In this document: in pieces, positions 8,265 through 16,890 of the stretch
How the letters are laid out: each line of letters begins with the position of its first letter
Position numbering within the stretch: the first letter of the stretch is position 1
Assembly: GCF_014646335.1 (NCBI RefSeq)
Contig: NZ_BMNG01000014.1
Span: 248,001 to 312,000 of the forward strand
Direction of reading: 5' to 3'
DNA: 64,000 nucleotides
Source: Streptomyces lasiicapitis
Lineage (GTDB): Bacteria; Actinomycetota; Actinomycetes; Streptomycetales; Streptomycetaceae
Program-made: the position numbers and the translations under genes
The notes under the pieces: model-generated
Told to the model about the DNA's origin: nothing
The model's database searches: none
Seen by the model: only the letters and a program-made list of their open reading frames with translations

Positions 8265-9038
8265 CTACTTCGGGCCGTACTTCCGTCCCGTACGCGACGT
8301 GACCCCGCCGATCAGCGCCCTCGGCGTCACCTTCACCACGCCCATCATGGCCTTGTACCTGGGGTCCGGGACGGACAGGGACTTGCCGCGGGCCAGGTCG
8401 GCCAGGGCCGCCGTGACCAGCTTGTCCGCGTCGAGCCACATCCACTTGGGGATGTTGTCGGTGCCCATGCCGGCCCGCTCGTGGAACTCCGTACGCACCA
8501 GACCCGGGCACAGCGCCATCAGCCGCACCCCGGAGCCCTCCAGGTCCCGCGCCGCGCCCTGCGTGAACTGCACGACCCACGCCTTGGACGCGCCGTACGT
8601 CCCGCGCGGCACGAACGCCGCGACCGACGCGACGTTGACCACGCCGCCGCGGCCCCGCTCGCGCATGGCCTCCGTCGCCGCCGACGTCAGCCGGAGCACC
8701 GCCTCGCAGTGCACCTTCAGCATCGTCAGCTCGTCGGCGAGGGGCACCTCCAAGTAGCGGCCCTTGTTGCCGAATCCGGCGTTGTTGACCAGCAGGTCGA
8801 CCCCGTCGCGACGGCGGCCGACCCGCTCCTCGACGGCCTTGATGCCCTCCTCCGCGCTGAGGTCGGCGGTCAGGACCTCCGCCTCGATGCCGTGCCGGTC
8901 GTGCAGTTCGGTCGCCTGCTCCCGCAGCCGTTTCGTGTCGCGTGCCACCAGGACGAGATTGTGGCCGTCGGCGGCAAGGCGCCGCGCGAAGGCCGCGCCG
9001 ATGCCCGCGGTCGAACCCGTGATGAGAGCCGTAGTCAT
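8265..9038 (-). CDS. SDR family NAD(P)-dependent oxidoreductase
   Basis: A 257-residue classical short-chain dehydrogenase/reductase: cofactor motif TGSTAGIG (7-14), NNAG (85-88), and the catalytic Ser138, Tyr148 and Lys152 (YGASK). The C-terminal tail ends in a basic SRTGRKYGPK. These enzymes reduce or oxidise alcohols and ketones with NAD(P)(H) in the cytoplasm. The sequence resembles the DltE/YqjQ-like group of SDRs with an alpha-helical C terminus, but the substrate is not predictable. It may be co-transcribed behind the MOSC gene on the same strand, since the gap is 79 bases. Confidence 0.92.
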   Translation of the reverse strand: MTTALITGSTAGIGAAFARRLAADGHNLVLVARDTKRLREQATELHDRHGIEAEVLTADLSAEEGIKAVEERVGRRRDGVDLLVNNAGFGNKGRYLEVPLADELTMLKVHCEAVLRLTSAATEAMRERGRGGVVNVASVAAFVPRGTYGASKAWVVQFTQGAARDLEGSGVRLMALCPGLVRTEFHERAGMGTDNIPKWMWLDADKLVTAALADLARGKSLSVPDPRYKAMMGVVKVTPRALIGGVTSRTGRKYGPK

Positions 9039-9117
9039 GGACCAAGGCTAGTGAGGGCCGGGCCACCCGCGCGCCACGAGCCCCGTTCCGTACACCCGGC
9101 GTACAGCATCCGGACCG

Positions 9118-9795
9118 TCAGCTTCCTTGCTGCTCAATGCTCTTGAGGTACCTGAGCGCCTTCGCCGCCGACTCGGGGTGCAGTGCGTCCCCGGCGGCAA
9201 GCAGCCGCGGCAGCAGCGCCCGCTCCGTCGTCACGGCCCGGAACTGCAGGGCCACGGTGACGTCGTGGTCCGGGCGGTGCACGACCTCGACCTGGTCGCC
9301 CGCCTGGATCTCGCCCGGTTCGATCACCCGCAGATAGGCGCCCGGCAGCACGGCCTGCGTGAACCGGCGCACCCAGCCCTTCTCACCCACATGGCCCTGG
9401 AACGTACGGCACGGGATGCGGGAGGAGGTCACTTCGAGGAGCAGGTCGGAGCCGACGCGCCAACGCTCGCCGATGAGGGCGCCGTTCACGTCCACCCCGG
9501 ACGTCGTGAGGTTCTCGCCGAAGCCGCCGTTGCGCAGCGTGGTGCCGAGCAACCGCTCCCACTCGTCGAGGTCCTCGCGCGCGAAGGCGTACACCGCCTG
9601 GTCGTTGCCGCCGTGGTGGCGCAGGTCGCAGATGGTGTCCCCGGCGAGACCGCTGCCGCCGGTGCCCTTGGGGCCCGGCGCCGTCACCCGGACGGGCCCC
9701 TCGACGGGTGCCTTGTCGATCCCCGTGCTCCCGCCCGGCGAATCTGTGTAGTCGACGGACTTGGCGCGGCCCACATTCACGGAGAGAAGCTTCAT
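9118..9795 (-). CDS. MOSC domain protein (YiiM-like)
   Basis: A 225-residue protein with the MOSC core: GLAGDTICDLRHHGGNDQAVY, NGGFGENLTTSG and RIPCRTF with the conserved Cys. A helical C-terminal extension follows. MOSC domains bind the molybdenum cofactor or handle sulfur; the E. coli relative YiiM protects against 6-hydroxylaminopurine by a Moco-dependent reduction (family knowledge). The exact substrate here is unknown. The gene diverges from a LysR regulator across an 80-base gap holding a dyad, which suggests that the regulator controls it. Confidence 0.88.
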   Translation of the reverse strand: MKLLSVNVGRAKSVDYTDSPGGSTGIDKAPVEGPVRVTAPGPKGTGGSGLAGDTICDLRHHGGNDQAVYAFAREDLDEWERLLGTTLRNGGFGENLTTSGVDVNGALIGERWRVGSDLLLEVTSSRIPCRTFQGHVGEKGWVRRFTQAVLPGAYLRVIEPGEIQAGDQVEVVHRPDHDVTVALQFRAVTTERALLPRLLAAGDALHPESAAKALRYLKSIEQQGS

Positions 9796-9838
9796 GCGGC
9801 CAGGCTAAGCGAGCGCTACTCAAAGCCGCCACGCAATA

Positions 9839-9855
9839 TTGGGCATCTGGCCCAA
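9839..9855. promoter_or_regulatory. Putative LysR operator between the MOSC gene and the regulator
   Basis: TTGGGC-N5-GCCCAA is a perfect dyad in the 80-base divergent gap, with the LysR-type T-N11-A layout. LysR regulators usually bind such a site to control both themselves and the divergent gene. This is an inference from position and symmetry. Confidence 0.5.
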
Positions 9856-9875
9856 GTGTCGCTTATGCTCGACTC

Positions 9876-10772
9876 ATGATCGAGGCCCGTCATCTCCGTG
9901 TCCTGCGCGCCGTGGCCGCCACCGGCTCCTTCTCGGCGGCGGCCCGCGAACTGGGCTGCACCCAGCCCGCCGTGAGCCAGCAGATGAAGGCCCTCGAAGC
10001 GTCGGCGGGCACACCGCTGCTGATCCGCACCGGCCGCGAGATGCGCCTCACGCAGGCGGGCGAGGCCCTGGTCAGGCACGCCGCGGGCATCCTCGCCGGG
10101 CTGACCGCCGCCGAGGAGGAGGTCGCCGCCATCGCGGGCCTGCGCGCGGGCCGCGTCCGCCTCGTCTCCTTCCCGAGCGGTTCCTCGACCCTGGTGCCGG
10201 GCGCCCTCGCGGCCCTGCGCGCCGCGCACCCCGGCACCCGCGTCTCCCTGGAGGAGGCCGAGCCGCCGCGCTCGGTGGAGATGCTGCGCGAGGGCGACTG
10301 CGACGTGGCGCTCGCGTTCCGGTACGCGGGCGCCGCCGCCGCGGAGGAGTGGGCGGACCTGGTCGTGCGGCCCCTGCTCGCCGACCGGCTCGTCGGTCTC
10401 GTGCCGGAGGACCACCGCCTGGCGAAGGCTTCGAGCGTGACGATCGGCGAGCTGGCCGACGAGTCGTGGATCGCGGGCTGCCCGCGCTGCCGCCGTCAGC
10501 TGGTGGAGGTCTGCGAGAGCGCGGGCTTCGTGCCCCGCATCGACTTCGCCACGGACGACTATCCGGCGGTGGTCGGCCTGGTCGGGGCGGGGCTGGGGGT
10601 CGCGGTGCTGCCCGAGCTCGCGATCGAGTCGGTACGCCCCAAGGGCGCCCGCGCGGTGACGGTGGAGCCCGCCGTGAGCAGGGAGATCGTCGCGCTCACC
10701 CTGCCGGACCTGGCGCAGGTGCCGGCGGTCGCGGCCACGCTCGACCACTTGGCGCGGGCCGCGGCGCGCTGA
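9876..10772 (+). CDS. LysR family transcriptional regulator
   Basis: A 298-residue protein with an N-terminal winged helix-turn-helix, LRAVAATGSFSAAARELGCTQPAVSQQMKALE (residues about 8-40), and a periplasmic-binding-like effector domain (GRVRLVSFPSGSSTLVPGALAAL, GLVGAGLGVAVLPELA). It is the standard length for the family. The ATG at 9876 is the first that gives the canonical MIEARHLRVLRAV start. It is divergent from the MOSC gene with a dyad between them, so local control of MOSC/SDR is likely. The effector ligand is unknown. Confidence 0.9.
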   Translation: MIEARHLRVLRAVAATGSFSAAARELGCTQPAVSQQMKALEASAGTPLLIRTGREMRLTQAGEALVRHAAGILAGLTAAEEEVAAIAGLRAGRVRLVSFPSGSSTLVPGALAALRAAHPGTRVSLEEAEPPRSVEMLREGDCDVALAFRYAGAAAAEEWADLVVRPLLADRLVGLVPEDHRLAKASSVTIGELADESWIAGCPRCRRQLVEVCESAGFVPRIDFATDDYPAVVGLVGAGLGVAVLPELAIESVRPKGARAVTVEPAVSREIVALTLPDLAQVPAVAATLDHLARAAAR

Positions 10773-10817
10773 CGCGTGCCGGTGCGGAACTGAGCGCACC
10801 TGCGCAGAAACGTTCCT

Positions 10818-11135
10818 TCAGGGCGCCGTTCCGCCACCGGCCGCGGTGACCAGGCGGTTGCGGGCCCGACCCATCAGCTCCTCGCGCTCGTCCTCGGTCA
10901 GCCCGCCCCACACGCCGTACGGCTCACGGACCGCGAGCGCGTGCGCGGCGCACTCCGCGCGCACCGGGCACCGCATGCAGACCTCCTTGGCCGAGTTCTC
11001 GCGCGCGCTCCGTGCCGCTCCGCGCTCGCCCTCCGGGTGGAAGAAGAGCGAGCTGTCCACCCCGCGGCAGGCCGCGAGGAGCTGCCAGTCCCACAGATCT
11101 GCGTTCGGTCCGGGAAGGCGGGAGAAATCTGCCAT
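10818..11135 (-). CDS. whiD: WhiD, WhiB-like iron-sulfur developmental regulator
   Basis: A 105-residue WhiB-family protein with the four cluster ligands Cys23, Cys53, Cys56 and Cys62 (CMRCPVRAEC) and the GVWGG turn before a basic C-terminal helix. These proteins carry an O2- and NO-sensitive [4Fe-4S] cluster and work with the principal sigma factor. WhiD is required for late sporulation steps in Streptomyces coelicolor, and its gene is the neighbour of bldM, as here. The ATG at 11135 is preceded by AGGAGA. A farther upstream ATG (11189) would add 18 residues before the conserved start and was not chosen. Confidence 0.93.
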   Translation of the reverse strand: MADFSRLPGPNADLWDWQLLAACRGVDSSLFFHPEGERGAARSARENSAKEVCMRCPVRAECAAHALAVREPYGVWGGLTEDEREELMGRARNRLVTAAGGGTAP

Positions 11136-11557
11136 TGCGTGTCTCCTGGTAGCCGTTCTGACGCGGATACGGTGCCCATGACCGTACATCTACTGTCTAA
11201 GGAGATGAAAATATGACTCATTGCGAATCTAGCCACAGACACCAGGAAAAGGGAAGAAAAGCCGCTAAATGGGGCATGCCTCTTGACTGAGCTGGTCGGG
11301 TGCCGGTGGAGGGCGGGTCGGAGCCCGGCGGGCGGAGGCATCCGCTCGCGCCTTCTGTGCCGTGTCCGCGCCCTCACGTAGAGTGCCGAAGGTGGCTGTC
11401 TGACCCCGTAACTCTTTCGAGTGACCGTCGTTGAGAGTGCGGAGGCGGTTGAAAGAACAAGCGCTCGGGCAGATGTCCGAGTGCGTCAACCGCACAGGTG
11501 ACGACTTGTACCAGCCTGGAGGCTCAAGGTGACGCGCATCAGCTGCGGAGGACGGCC
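11136..11557. other. Divergent whiD/bldM regulatory region
   Basis: 422 bases without a gene, locally less GC-rich (for example TAAGGAGATGAAAATATGACTC near 11200). It holds the sigma-BldN promoter of bldM near the right end. Promoters for whiD must lie on the other strand near 11150-11220, but I cannot assign boxes. No other reading frame here looks coding. Confidence 0.7.
11407..11434 (+). promoter_or_regulatory. Sigma-BldN-type promoter of bldM
   Basis: CGTAAC (11407-11412), exactly 16 bases, CGTTGA (11429-11434). This is the promoter form recognised by sigma-BldN, which is known to drive bldM during aerial growth. The transcript would start near 11441, about 117 bases before bldM. Confidence 0.9.
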
Positions 11558-12169
11558 ATGACATCCGTCCTCGTCTGCGACGACTCCCCGCTCGCCCGAG
11601 AGGCGCTGCGCCGCGCGGTCGCGACCGTGCCCGGCGTCGAGCGCGTGACGACAGCGGCCAACGGCGAGGAAGTCCTCCGCCGCTGGGGCGCCGATCGCTC
11701 GGACCTGATTCTGATGGACGTACGCATGCCCGGACTGGGCGGCGTGGAGACCGTGCGGCGGCTGCTCTCGGCCGATCCCGGAGCGCGCATCATCATGCTC
11801 ACGGTCGCCGAGGACCTGGACGGGGTCGCGCTCGCGGTCGCCGCGGGCGCACGCGGCTATCTGCACAAGGACGCCTCGCGCGCCGAGCTGCGCGCGACCG
11901 TCACGCAGGCGCTCGCCGACCCGACCTGGCGGCTTGCCCCGCGCCGTCTTCGCTCGGCCGAGATGGGCGCCGCGCCCACGCTCACCGCGCGTGAGATCCA
12001 GGTCCTCGAAGGGATGAGCCACGGCCGGTCGAACGCCGAGATCGGCCGCGAGCTCTTCCTCTCCGAGGACACGGTGAAGACGCACGCCAGGCGCCTGTTC
12101 AAGAAGCTCGGCGCCTCGGACCGGGCGCACGCGGTGGCGCTCGGCTTCCGCTGGGGTCTGGTTCGCTGA
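11558..12169 (+). CDS. bldM: BldM, atypical NarL/LuxR-type response regulator for aerial growth
   Basis: 203 residues, the expected BldM length. The receiver domain has the acidic pair Asp8/Asp9, Asp54 (LILMDVRMPG), Thr82 and Lys104; the LuxR helix-turn-helix occupies about 138-198 (LTAREIQVLEGMSHGRSNAEI, DTVKTHARRLFKKLGA). In Streptomyces BldM activates one set of developmental promoters as a homodimer and a later set as a heterodimer with WhiI. Phosphorylation at Asp54 is reported not to be needed (established knowledge). There is no partner kinase gene nearby. GGAGG lies 6 bases before the ATG at 11558. Confidence 0.96.
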   Translation: MTSVLVCDDSPLAREALRRAVATVPGVERVTTAANGEEVLRRWGADRSDLILMDVRMPGLGGVETVRRLLSADPGARIIMLTVAEDLDGVALAVAAGARGYLHKDASRAELRATVTQALADPTWRLAPRRLRSAEMGAAPTLTAREIQVLEGMSHGRSNAEIGRELFLSEDTVKTHARRLFKKLGASDRAHAVALGFRWGLVR

Positions 12170-12195
12170 GCGGGCGCTGACGGGGCATGGTTGTT

Positions 12196-12219
12196 CCCGC
12201 CCGCCGTGCGGCGGGCGGG
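12196..12219 (+). terminator. Terminator of bldM
   Basis: CCCGCCCGCC (12196-12205) pairs with GGCGGGCGGG (12210-12219) around a 4-base loop, 26 bases after the bldM stop. A perfect 10-bp stem, flanked by a weaker CATGG/CCATG pair. Confidence 0.7.
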
Positions 12220-12345
12220 GCCATGGAAGGCCCGTCATCGCCCTCCTCGGGAGCGGCTTGTGGCGCTTCGCCGCCGATGCCGCATCCTTGAGGGGTGGAG
12301 TTCCTTGGGGACGAGTCGGCCGAGCGGGAGGGGAAGGTGCGGGAG

Positions 12346-13011
12346 ATGAGTTCCGGCGCACCCGCTCATAACGCTTCGGTGCACAACTATGGACGCGGTG
12401 CCACGGATCAGTCGGCGCCAAGGCACCATGGACCGATGCGCGATGACAAGACGACGGTGATCGGTGCCCTCGTCCTACGCGCCGTGGAGGGGGACGAGCA
12501 GGCCACGCACGACCTGTTGGCCCACGTCCACCCGCTCGCGCTGCGGTACTGCCGGGCCCGCCTTTCCCGACTTCCCGGTGACGCGCGGCACTTCGTCGAG
12601 GACCTCGCGCAGGAAGTCTGCGTCGCGGTGCTCCTCGCGCTGCCGCGCTACCGGGACACGGGGCGGCCCTTCGAAGCCTTCGTCTTCGCCATCGCCGCGC
12701 ACAAGGTCGCCGACCTGCAGCGGGCCGCGATGCGGCATCCCGGGTCGACCGCCGTGCCCTCGGACGAGATGCCCGAGCGGCCGGACGACTCGCTCGGGCC
12801 CGAGGAGCGGGCGCTGCTCAGCAGTGACGCCGAGTGGGCCAAGAAGCTGCTCGCCAACCTGCCGGAGAACCAGCGGGAGCTGCTGCTCCTGCGCGTCGCC
12901 GTCGGCCTCACGGCCGAGGAGACCGGGCAGATGCTCGGCATGTCCCCCGGGGCGGTCCGGGTGGCCCAGCACCGGGCCCTGAGCCGCTTGCGCGCGCTGG
13001 CCGAGCAGTAG
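12346..13011 (+). CDS. sigD: Sigma-70 family RNA polymerase sigma factor, SigD type
   Basis: Sigma region 2 (HVHPLALRYCRARLSRLPG, VEDLAQEVCVAVLLALPRYR) and region 4 (LLANLPENQRELLLLRVAVGLTAEETGQMLG, AVRVAQHRALSRLR) are clear. It resembles mycobacterial SigD, whose gene likewise lies beside guaB2 and a whiB gene. It directs RNA polymerase to a small regulon; no anti-sigma gene is adjacent. The start is uncertain. ATG 12346 has an upstream GGAGGGG and gives 221 residues. ATG 12436 (MRDDKTTVIGALV) gives the compact 191-residue core and may be the real start. Confidence 0.88.
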   Translation: MSSGAPAHNASVHNYGRGATDQSAPRHHGPMRDDKTTVIGALVLRAVEGDEQATHDLLAHVHPLALRYCRARLSRLPGDARHFVEDLAQEVCVAVLLALPRYRDTGRPFEAFVFAIAAHKVADLQRAAMRHPGSTAVPSDEMPERPDDSLGPEERALLSSDAEWAKKLLANLPENQRELLLLRVAVGLTAEETGQMLGMSPGAVRVAQHRALSRLRALAEQ

Positions 13012-13295
13012 TCCGCGCCCGCCCACGGGGGAGACTTTCGCCACCCTGTGGTGCGGGGGTCGTCCTCCCGGCGGAGCCGGGTCTTCTTTTCCGCCGCAGC
13101 GGTGACCAGCCCCGATGGCGCATCTCGGCGGTGCCGAGCCAACCCCGGCCCAGGAAGGGGCCCCACCCGCCAAGCCCACAGCGCAGCTATAGAAACCTAC
13201 GAACCCCGGCCCCCACGGGCACCGTGGAATGAGAGAGCCATGCTTCCCGTTAGCATGGACATCCGCACCGATCAAGGCCATTTGGGGAAGGTGTC

Positions 13296-14804
13296 ATGAC
13301 TGCAAACGTCGACGGAGTGCCCGAGAAATTCGCGACACTCGGGCTGACCTACGACGACGTGCTGCTGCTCCCGGGCGCGTCCGACATGGCTCCCGGTGAC
13401 ATCGACACCGCCTCGTCCATCTCGAAGAACGTCAGGGTGAACGTCCCGCTGCTGTCCGCGGCGATGGACAAGGTCACCGAGTCCCGGATGGCCATCGCCA
13501 TGGCCCGCCAGGGCGGCGTCGGCGTGCTGCACCGGAACCTGTCGATCGCCGACCAGGCCAACCAGGTCGACCTGGTCAAGCGCTCCGAGTCCGGCATGGT
13601 CACGGACCCCATCACGGTGCACCCCGACGCCACGCTCGGCGAGGCCGACGCGATCTGCGCCAAGTTCCGCATCAGCGGCGTCCCGGTGACCGACGGCTCG
13701 GGCAAGCTGCTCGGCATCGTCACCAACCGCGACATGGCCTTCGAGGCCGACCGCACGCGCCAGGTGCGCGAGGTCATGACCCCGATGCCGCTCGTCACCG
13801 GCAAGGTCGGCATCAGCGGCGTCGACGCGATGGAGCTGCTGCGCCGCCACAAGATCGAGAAGCTGCCGCTGGTCGACGACGCCGGTGTCCTCAAGGGCCT
13901 CATCACGGTCAAGGACTTCGTGAAGGCCGAGAAGTACCCGAACGCCGCCAAGGACTCCGAGGGCCGCCTCCTCGTCGGTGCCGCCGTCGGCGTCGCCGGT
14001 GACGCCTTCGACCGCGCCCAGGCGCTCATCGAGGCGGGCGTCGACTTCATCGTCGTTGACACCGCCCACGGCCACTCCCGGCTCGTCGGCGACATGGTCG
14101 CCAAGATCAAGTCCAACGCAGGCGGCGTGGACGTCATCGGCGGCAACATCGCCACCCGCGACGGCGCCAAGTCCCTCATCGACGCCGGTGTCGACGGCAT
14201 CAAGGTCGGCGTGGGCCCCGGCTCCATCTGCACCACCCGCGTCGTCGCCGGTATCGGCGTACCGCAGGTGACGGCCATCTACGAAGCGTCGCTCGCCGCC
14301 AAGGAAGCCGGTGTCCCGGTGATCGGCGACGGCGGCCTGCAGTACTCCGGAGACATCGCCAAGGCGCTCGTCGCCGGCGCGGACACGGTCATGCTGGGCT
14401 CCCTGCTCGCGGGCTGTGAGGAGTCTCCCGGAGAGCTGCTCTTCATCAACGGCAAGCAGTTCAAGTCGTACCGCGGCATGGGCTCGCTCGGCGCCATGCA
14501 GACGCGCGGCGAGCAGCGCTCCTTCTCCAAGGACCGCTACTTCCAGGAGGGCGTCGCCTCCGACGAGAAGCTCGTCCCCGAGGGCATCGAGGGCCAGGTG
14601 CCCTACCGCGGCCCCCTGTCGGCCGTCGTGCACCAGCTCGTGGGCGGTCTGCGCCAGTCGATGTTCTACGTGGGCGGGCGCACGGTGCCCGAGCTTCAGG
14701 CGAACGGCCGCTTCGTACGGATCACGTCCGCGGGCCTCAAGGAGAGCCACCCGCACGACATCCAGATGACGGTCGAGGCGCCGAACTACAGCCGCAACAA
14801 GTAG
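13296..14804 (+). CDS. guaB: Inosine-5'-monophosphate dehydrogenase
   Basis: A 502-residue IMPDH with all parts: barrel start YDDVLLLPGASD, two CBS domains inserted at about 95-210 (MVTDPITVHPDATLGEADAI; VREVMTPMPLVTG), the catalytic loop GVGPGSICTTR with Cys312, and the flap region ending in QRSFSKDRYFQEG. It oxidises IMP to XMP with NAD+, the committed step to GMP. GGGAAGG is 4 bases before the ATG. A strong terminator follows. guaB3 is next, and guaA, which completes GMP synthesis, is 25 kb downstream in the same window. Confidence 0.98.
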   Translation: MTANVDGVPEKFATLGLTYDDVLLLPGASDMAPGDIDTASSISKNVRVNVPLLSAAMDKVTESRMAIAMARQGGVGVLHRNLSIADQANQVDLVKRSESGMVTDPITVHPDATLGEADAICAKFRISGVPVTDGSGKLLGIVTNRDMAFEADRTRQVREVMTPMPLVTGKVGISGVDAMELLRRHKIEKLPLVDDAGVLKGLITVKDFVKAEKYPNAAKDSEGRLLVGAAVGVAGDAFDRAQALIEAGVDFIVVDTAHGHSRLVGDMVAKIKSNAGGVDVIGGNIATRDGAKSLIDAGVDGIKVGVGPGSICTTRVVAGIGVPQVTAIYEASLAAKEAGVPVIGDGGLQYSGDIAKALVAGADTVMLGSLLAGCEESPGELLFINGKQFKSYRGMGSLGAMQTRGEQRSFSKDRYFQEGVASDEKLVPEGIEGQVPYRGPLSAVVHQLVGGLRQSMFYVGGRTVPELQANGRFVRITSAGLKESHPHDIQMTVEAPNYSRNK

Positions 14805-14830
14805 CGGCAGACCCCAGCAGAACGCAGTAC

Positions 14831-14883
14831 CACGCGCGCGTGGGGGCGGTCCGGATTCCCTGGGCCGCCCCCACGCGCGCGTG
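14831..14883 (+). terminator. Terminator of guaB
   Basis: A perfect 19-bp stem (14831-14849 with 14865-14883) with a 15-base loop, 26 bases after the guaB stop. It separates guaB from guaB3, so guaB3 needs its own promoter. Confidence 0.88.
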
Positions 14884-14941
14884 TCGGGGATACTGGAACG
14901 GCATATACGGAGTGTCGTAGGAAAGCTGAAGGGCCACACAC

Positions 14942-16066
14942 GTGACTGAGATCGAGATCGGGCGCGGCAAGCGCGGCCGCCGGGCGTACGCCTTCGACGA
15001 CATCGCCGTCGTACCGAGCCGGCGCACCCGGGACCCCAAGGAGGTCTCGATCGCCTGGCAGATCGACGCCTACCGCTTCGAGCTGCCCTTCCTCGCGGCC
15101 CCCATGGACTCCGTGGTCTCGCCGGCCACGGCCATCCGCATCGGTGAGCTCGGCGGCCTCGGCGTGCTGAACCTCGAGGGCCTGTGGACGCGGTACGAGG
15201 ACCCGCAGCCGCTGCTCGACGAGATCGCGGAGCTGCCCACCGACGCGGCCACCCGCCGCCTCCAGGAGATCTACGCCGCTCCCATCAAGGAGGAGCTGAT
15301 CGGGCAGCGCATCAAGGAGGTGCGCGACTCCGGAGTCGTCACCGCCGCCGCCCTGTCGCCGCAGCGCACCGCGCAGTTCTCCAAGGCCGTCGTGGACGCG
15401 GGCGTGGACATCTTCGTGATCCGCGGTACGACGGTGTCGGCCGAGCACGTCTCCGGTGCCGCCGAGCCGCTGAACCTGAAGCAGTTCATCTACGAACTCG
15501 ACGTGCCGGTGATCGTCGGCGGTTGCGCCACGTACACGGCCGCGCTGCACCTGATGCGCACCGGCGCGGCCGGTGTCCTCGTCGGCTTCGGCGGCGGCGC
15601 CGCGCACACCACGCGCAACGTCCTCGGCATCCAGGTGCCGATGGCGACGGCCGTGGCCGACGTCGCGGCGGCCCGCCGTGACTACATGGACGAGTCCGGC
15701 GGCCGGTACGTCCACGTCATCGCCGACGGCGGCGTGGGCTGGTCCGGCGACCTGCCCAAGGCCGTCGCGTGCGGCGCGGACGCCGTGATGATGGGCTCGC
15801 CGCTCGCGCGTGCCACGGACGCGCCCGGCAAGGGCCACCACTGGGGCATGGAGGCCGTCCACGAGGACGTGCCGCGCGGAAAGAAGGTCGACCTCGGCAG
15901 CGTCGGCACCACCGAGGAGATCCTCACCGGTCCCTCGCACATCCCGGACGGCTCGATGAACTTCTTCGGAGCGCTGCGCCGGGCCATGGCCACGACGGGC
16001 TACAGCGAGCTCAAGGAGTTCCAGCGCGTCGAGGTCACGGTGGCGGACTCGCAGCACCGCCGCTGA
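14942..16066 (+). CDS. guaB3: GuaB3-family IMP dehydrogenase-related protein (possible GMP reductase)
   Basis: A 374-residue barrel protein related to IMPDH but without CBS domains. The N-terminal FDDIAVVPSRRTRDP and the phosphate-binding IADGGVGWSGDLPKAVACGADAVMMGS are conserved. In the catalytic loop the IMPDH GPGSICTTR becomes GFGGGAAHTTR, so His222 replaces the catalytic Cys. Proteins of this type have been regarded as IMPDH paralogues of unknown role; work on cyanobacterial GuaB3 indicates GMP reductase activity. The start is GTG 14942. It is conserved next to guaB in actinobacteria, including mycobacteria. Annotating it as an active IMPDH would be unsafe. Confidence 0.93.
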   Translation: MTEIEIGRGKRGRRAYAFDDIAVVPSRRTRDPKEVSIAWQIDAYRFELPFLAAPMDSVVSPATAIRIGELGGLGVLNLEGLWTRYEDPQPLLDEIAELPTDAATRRLQEIYAAPIKEELIGQRIKEVRDSGVVTAAALSPQRTAQFSKAVVDAGVDIFVIRGTTVSAEHVSGAAEPLNLKQFIYELDVPVIVGGCATYTAALHLMRTGAAGVLVGFGGGAAHTTRNVLGIQVPMATAVADVAAARRDYMDESGGRYVHVIADGGVGWSGDLPKAVACGADAVMMGSPLARATDAPGKGHHWGMEAVHEDVPRGKKVDLGSVGTTEEILTGPSHIPDGSMNFFGALRRAMATTGYSELKEFQRVEVTVADSQHRR

Positions 16067-16089
16067 CCGTTGCACGGAGCTTGAGCAGG

Positions 16090-16128
16090 AAGGAGCCCGG
16101 ACCGCCCTGTCGGCGGTCCGGGCTCCTT
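16090..16128 (+). terminator. Terminator after guaB3
   Basis: A perfect 17-bp stem (16090-16106 with 16112-16128), 5-base loop, followed by TGTCGTTT. It lies between convergent genes and may also stop transcription from the - strand gene at 16175-16789. Confidence 0.9.
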
Positions 16129-16174
16129 GTCGTTTCCGGGTCCCGGTCGTGTTCGCGCGGGCGCCCCAGCCGTC

Positions 16175-16789
16175 CTACTGCGCGGCGCGCTTGGCGCTGC
16201 CGAAGGCCGCGATCGCGGCTATCACGAAGAACACGTACGTCATCGCGTCGGCCTCGTGCTTCCACGCCTCCTGCAGGAGGTCGAAGTTGTCGAAGAACAC
16301 CTCGGTGAAGTCGATGTTCGCCTTGTCGGCGATGACCATGGCGGCGCCGACCAGCTGGCCCAGGTAGACCGCGCCGAGCGAGAAGACCGCGGCGAGGGCG
16401 CCGAGGGCCGGGTTGGGGCCGCCCACCTTGCCCGCGACCAGACCCACGATGAAGCCGACGCCGACGGCCGCCCAGCCGATCTCGTGCTCGGTGGCGCCGA
16501 TGATCGCCCCGTAGATGCCCGCGGCCACCAGGGCGGCCACGAAGGCGACGGCCACGCCGAGGCCGACGTTCCCCCGGGCGGCCGGAGGCGGCGGCGGGAA
16601 GCCACCGGGCTGCGGCTGCTGCGGGAAGGGGTTGTACGGCTGCTGCGGCTGCTGGCCGTAGGGCTGTTGCGGCTGCTGCGGGTAGCCGTAGCCCGGCTGG
16701 CCGCCGTACGGCTGCTGGGGCTGCTGGCCGTACGGCTGCTGCTGGCCGTACGGCTGTCCGCCCTGGCCTGGAGGCGTGGGCTGTGTCAT
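16175..16789 (-). CDS. Membrane protein with PQ/Tyr-rich N-terminal tail
   Basis: 204 residues. Residues 1-70 are a repetitive Gln-Pro-Tyr-Gly tail (QQPYGQQPQQPYGG and variants); residues about 75-200 hold four predicted membrane helices (VGLGVAVAFVAALVAAGIYG, AVGVGFIVGLVAGKVGG, LGALAAVFSLGAVYLGQLVG, AMTYVFFVIAAIAAFG). No catalytic motif is seen. Streptomyces has many such proteins with disordered cytoplasmic tails, possibly interacting with cell-pole or kinase partners; that is speculation. GGGGGAAAC precedes the ATG. The next - strand gene ends upstream of it, but the 101-base gap suggests a separate promoter. Confidence 0.8.
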   Translation of the reverse strand: MTQPTPPGQGGQPYGQQQPYGQQPQQPYGGQPGYGYPQQPQQPYGQQPQQPYNPFPQQPQPGGFPPPPPAARGNVGLGVAVAFVAALVAAGIYGAIIGATEHEIGWAAVGVGFIVGLVAGKVGGPNPALGALAAVFSLGAVYLGQLVGAAMVIADKANIDFTEVFFDNFDLLQEAWKHEADAMTYVFFVIAAIAAFGSAKRAAQ

Positions 16790-16890
16790 CTGGTTTCCCC
16801 CTGGGACGTGAACGCACTGGTGTGCGGTAAGTGACTGGATCCGCACGGTAGCAGCAGCGCGCGAAGGGCCCCAGGGGGTTGTGTGTGGGA

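Noticed and set aside
5563..9066. Open - strand frame of over 1100 codons opposite groES and groEL1
   Set aside because: It is antisense to groESL, Arg/Gly/His-rich, has no domain, and exists because high-GC third positions suppress stop codons.
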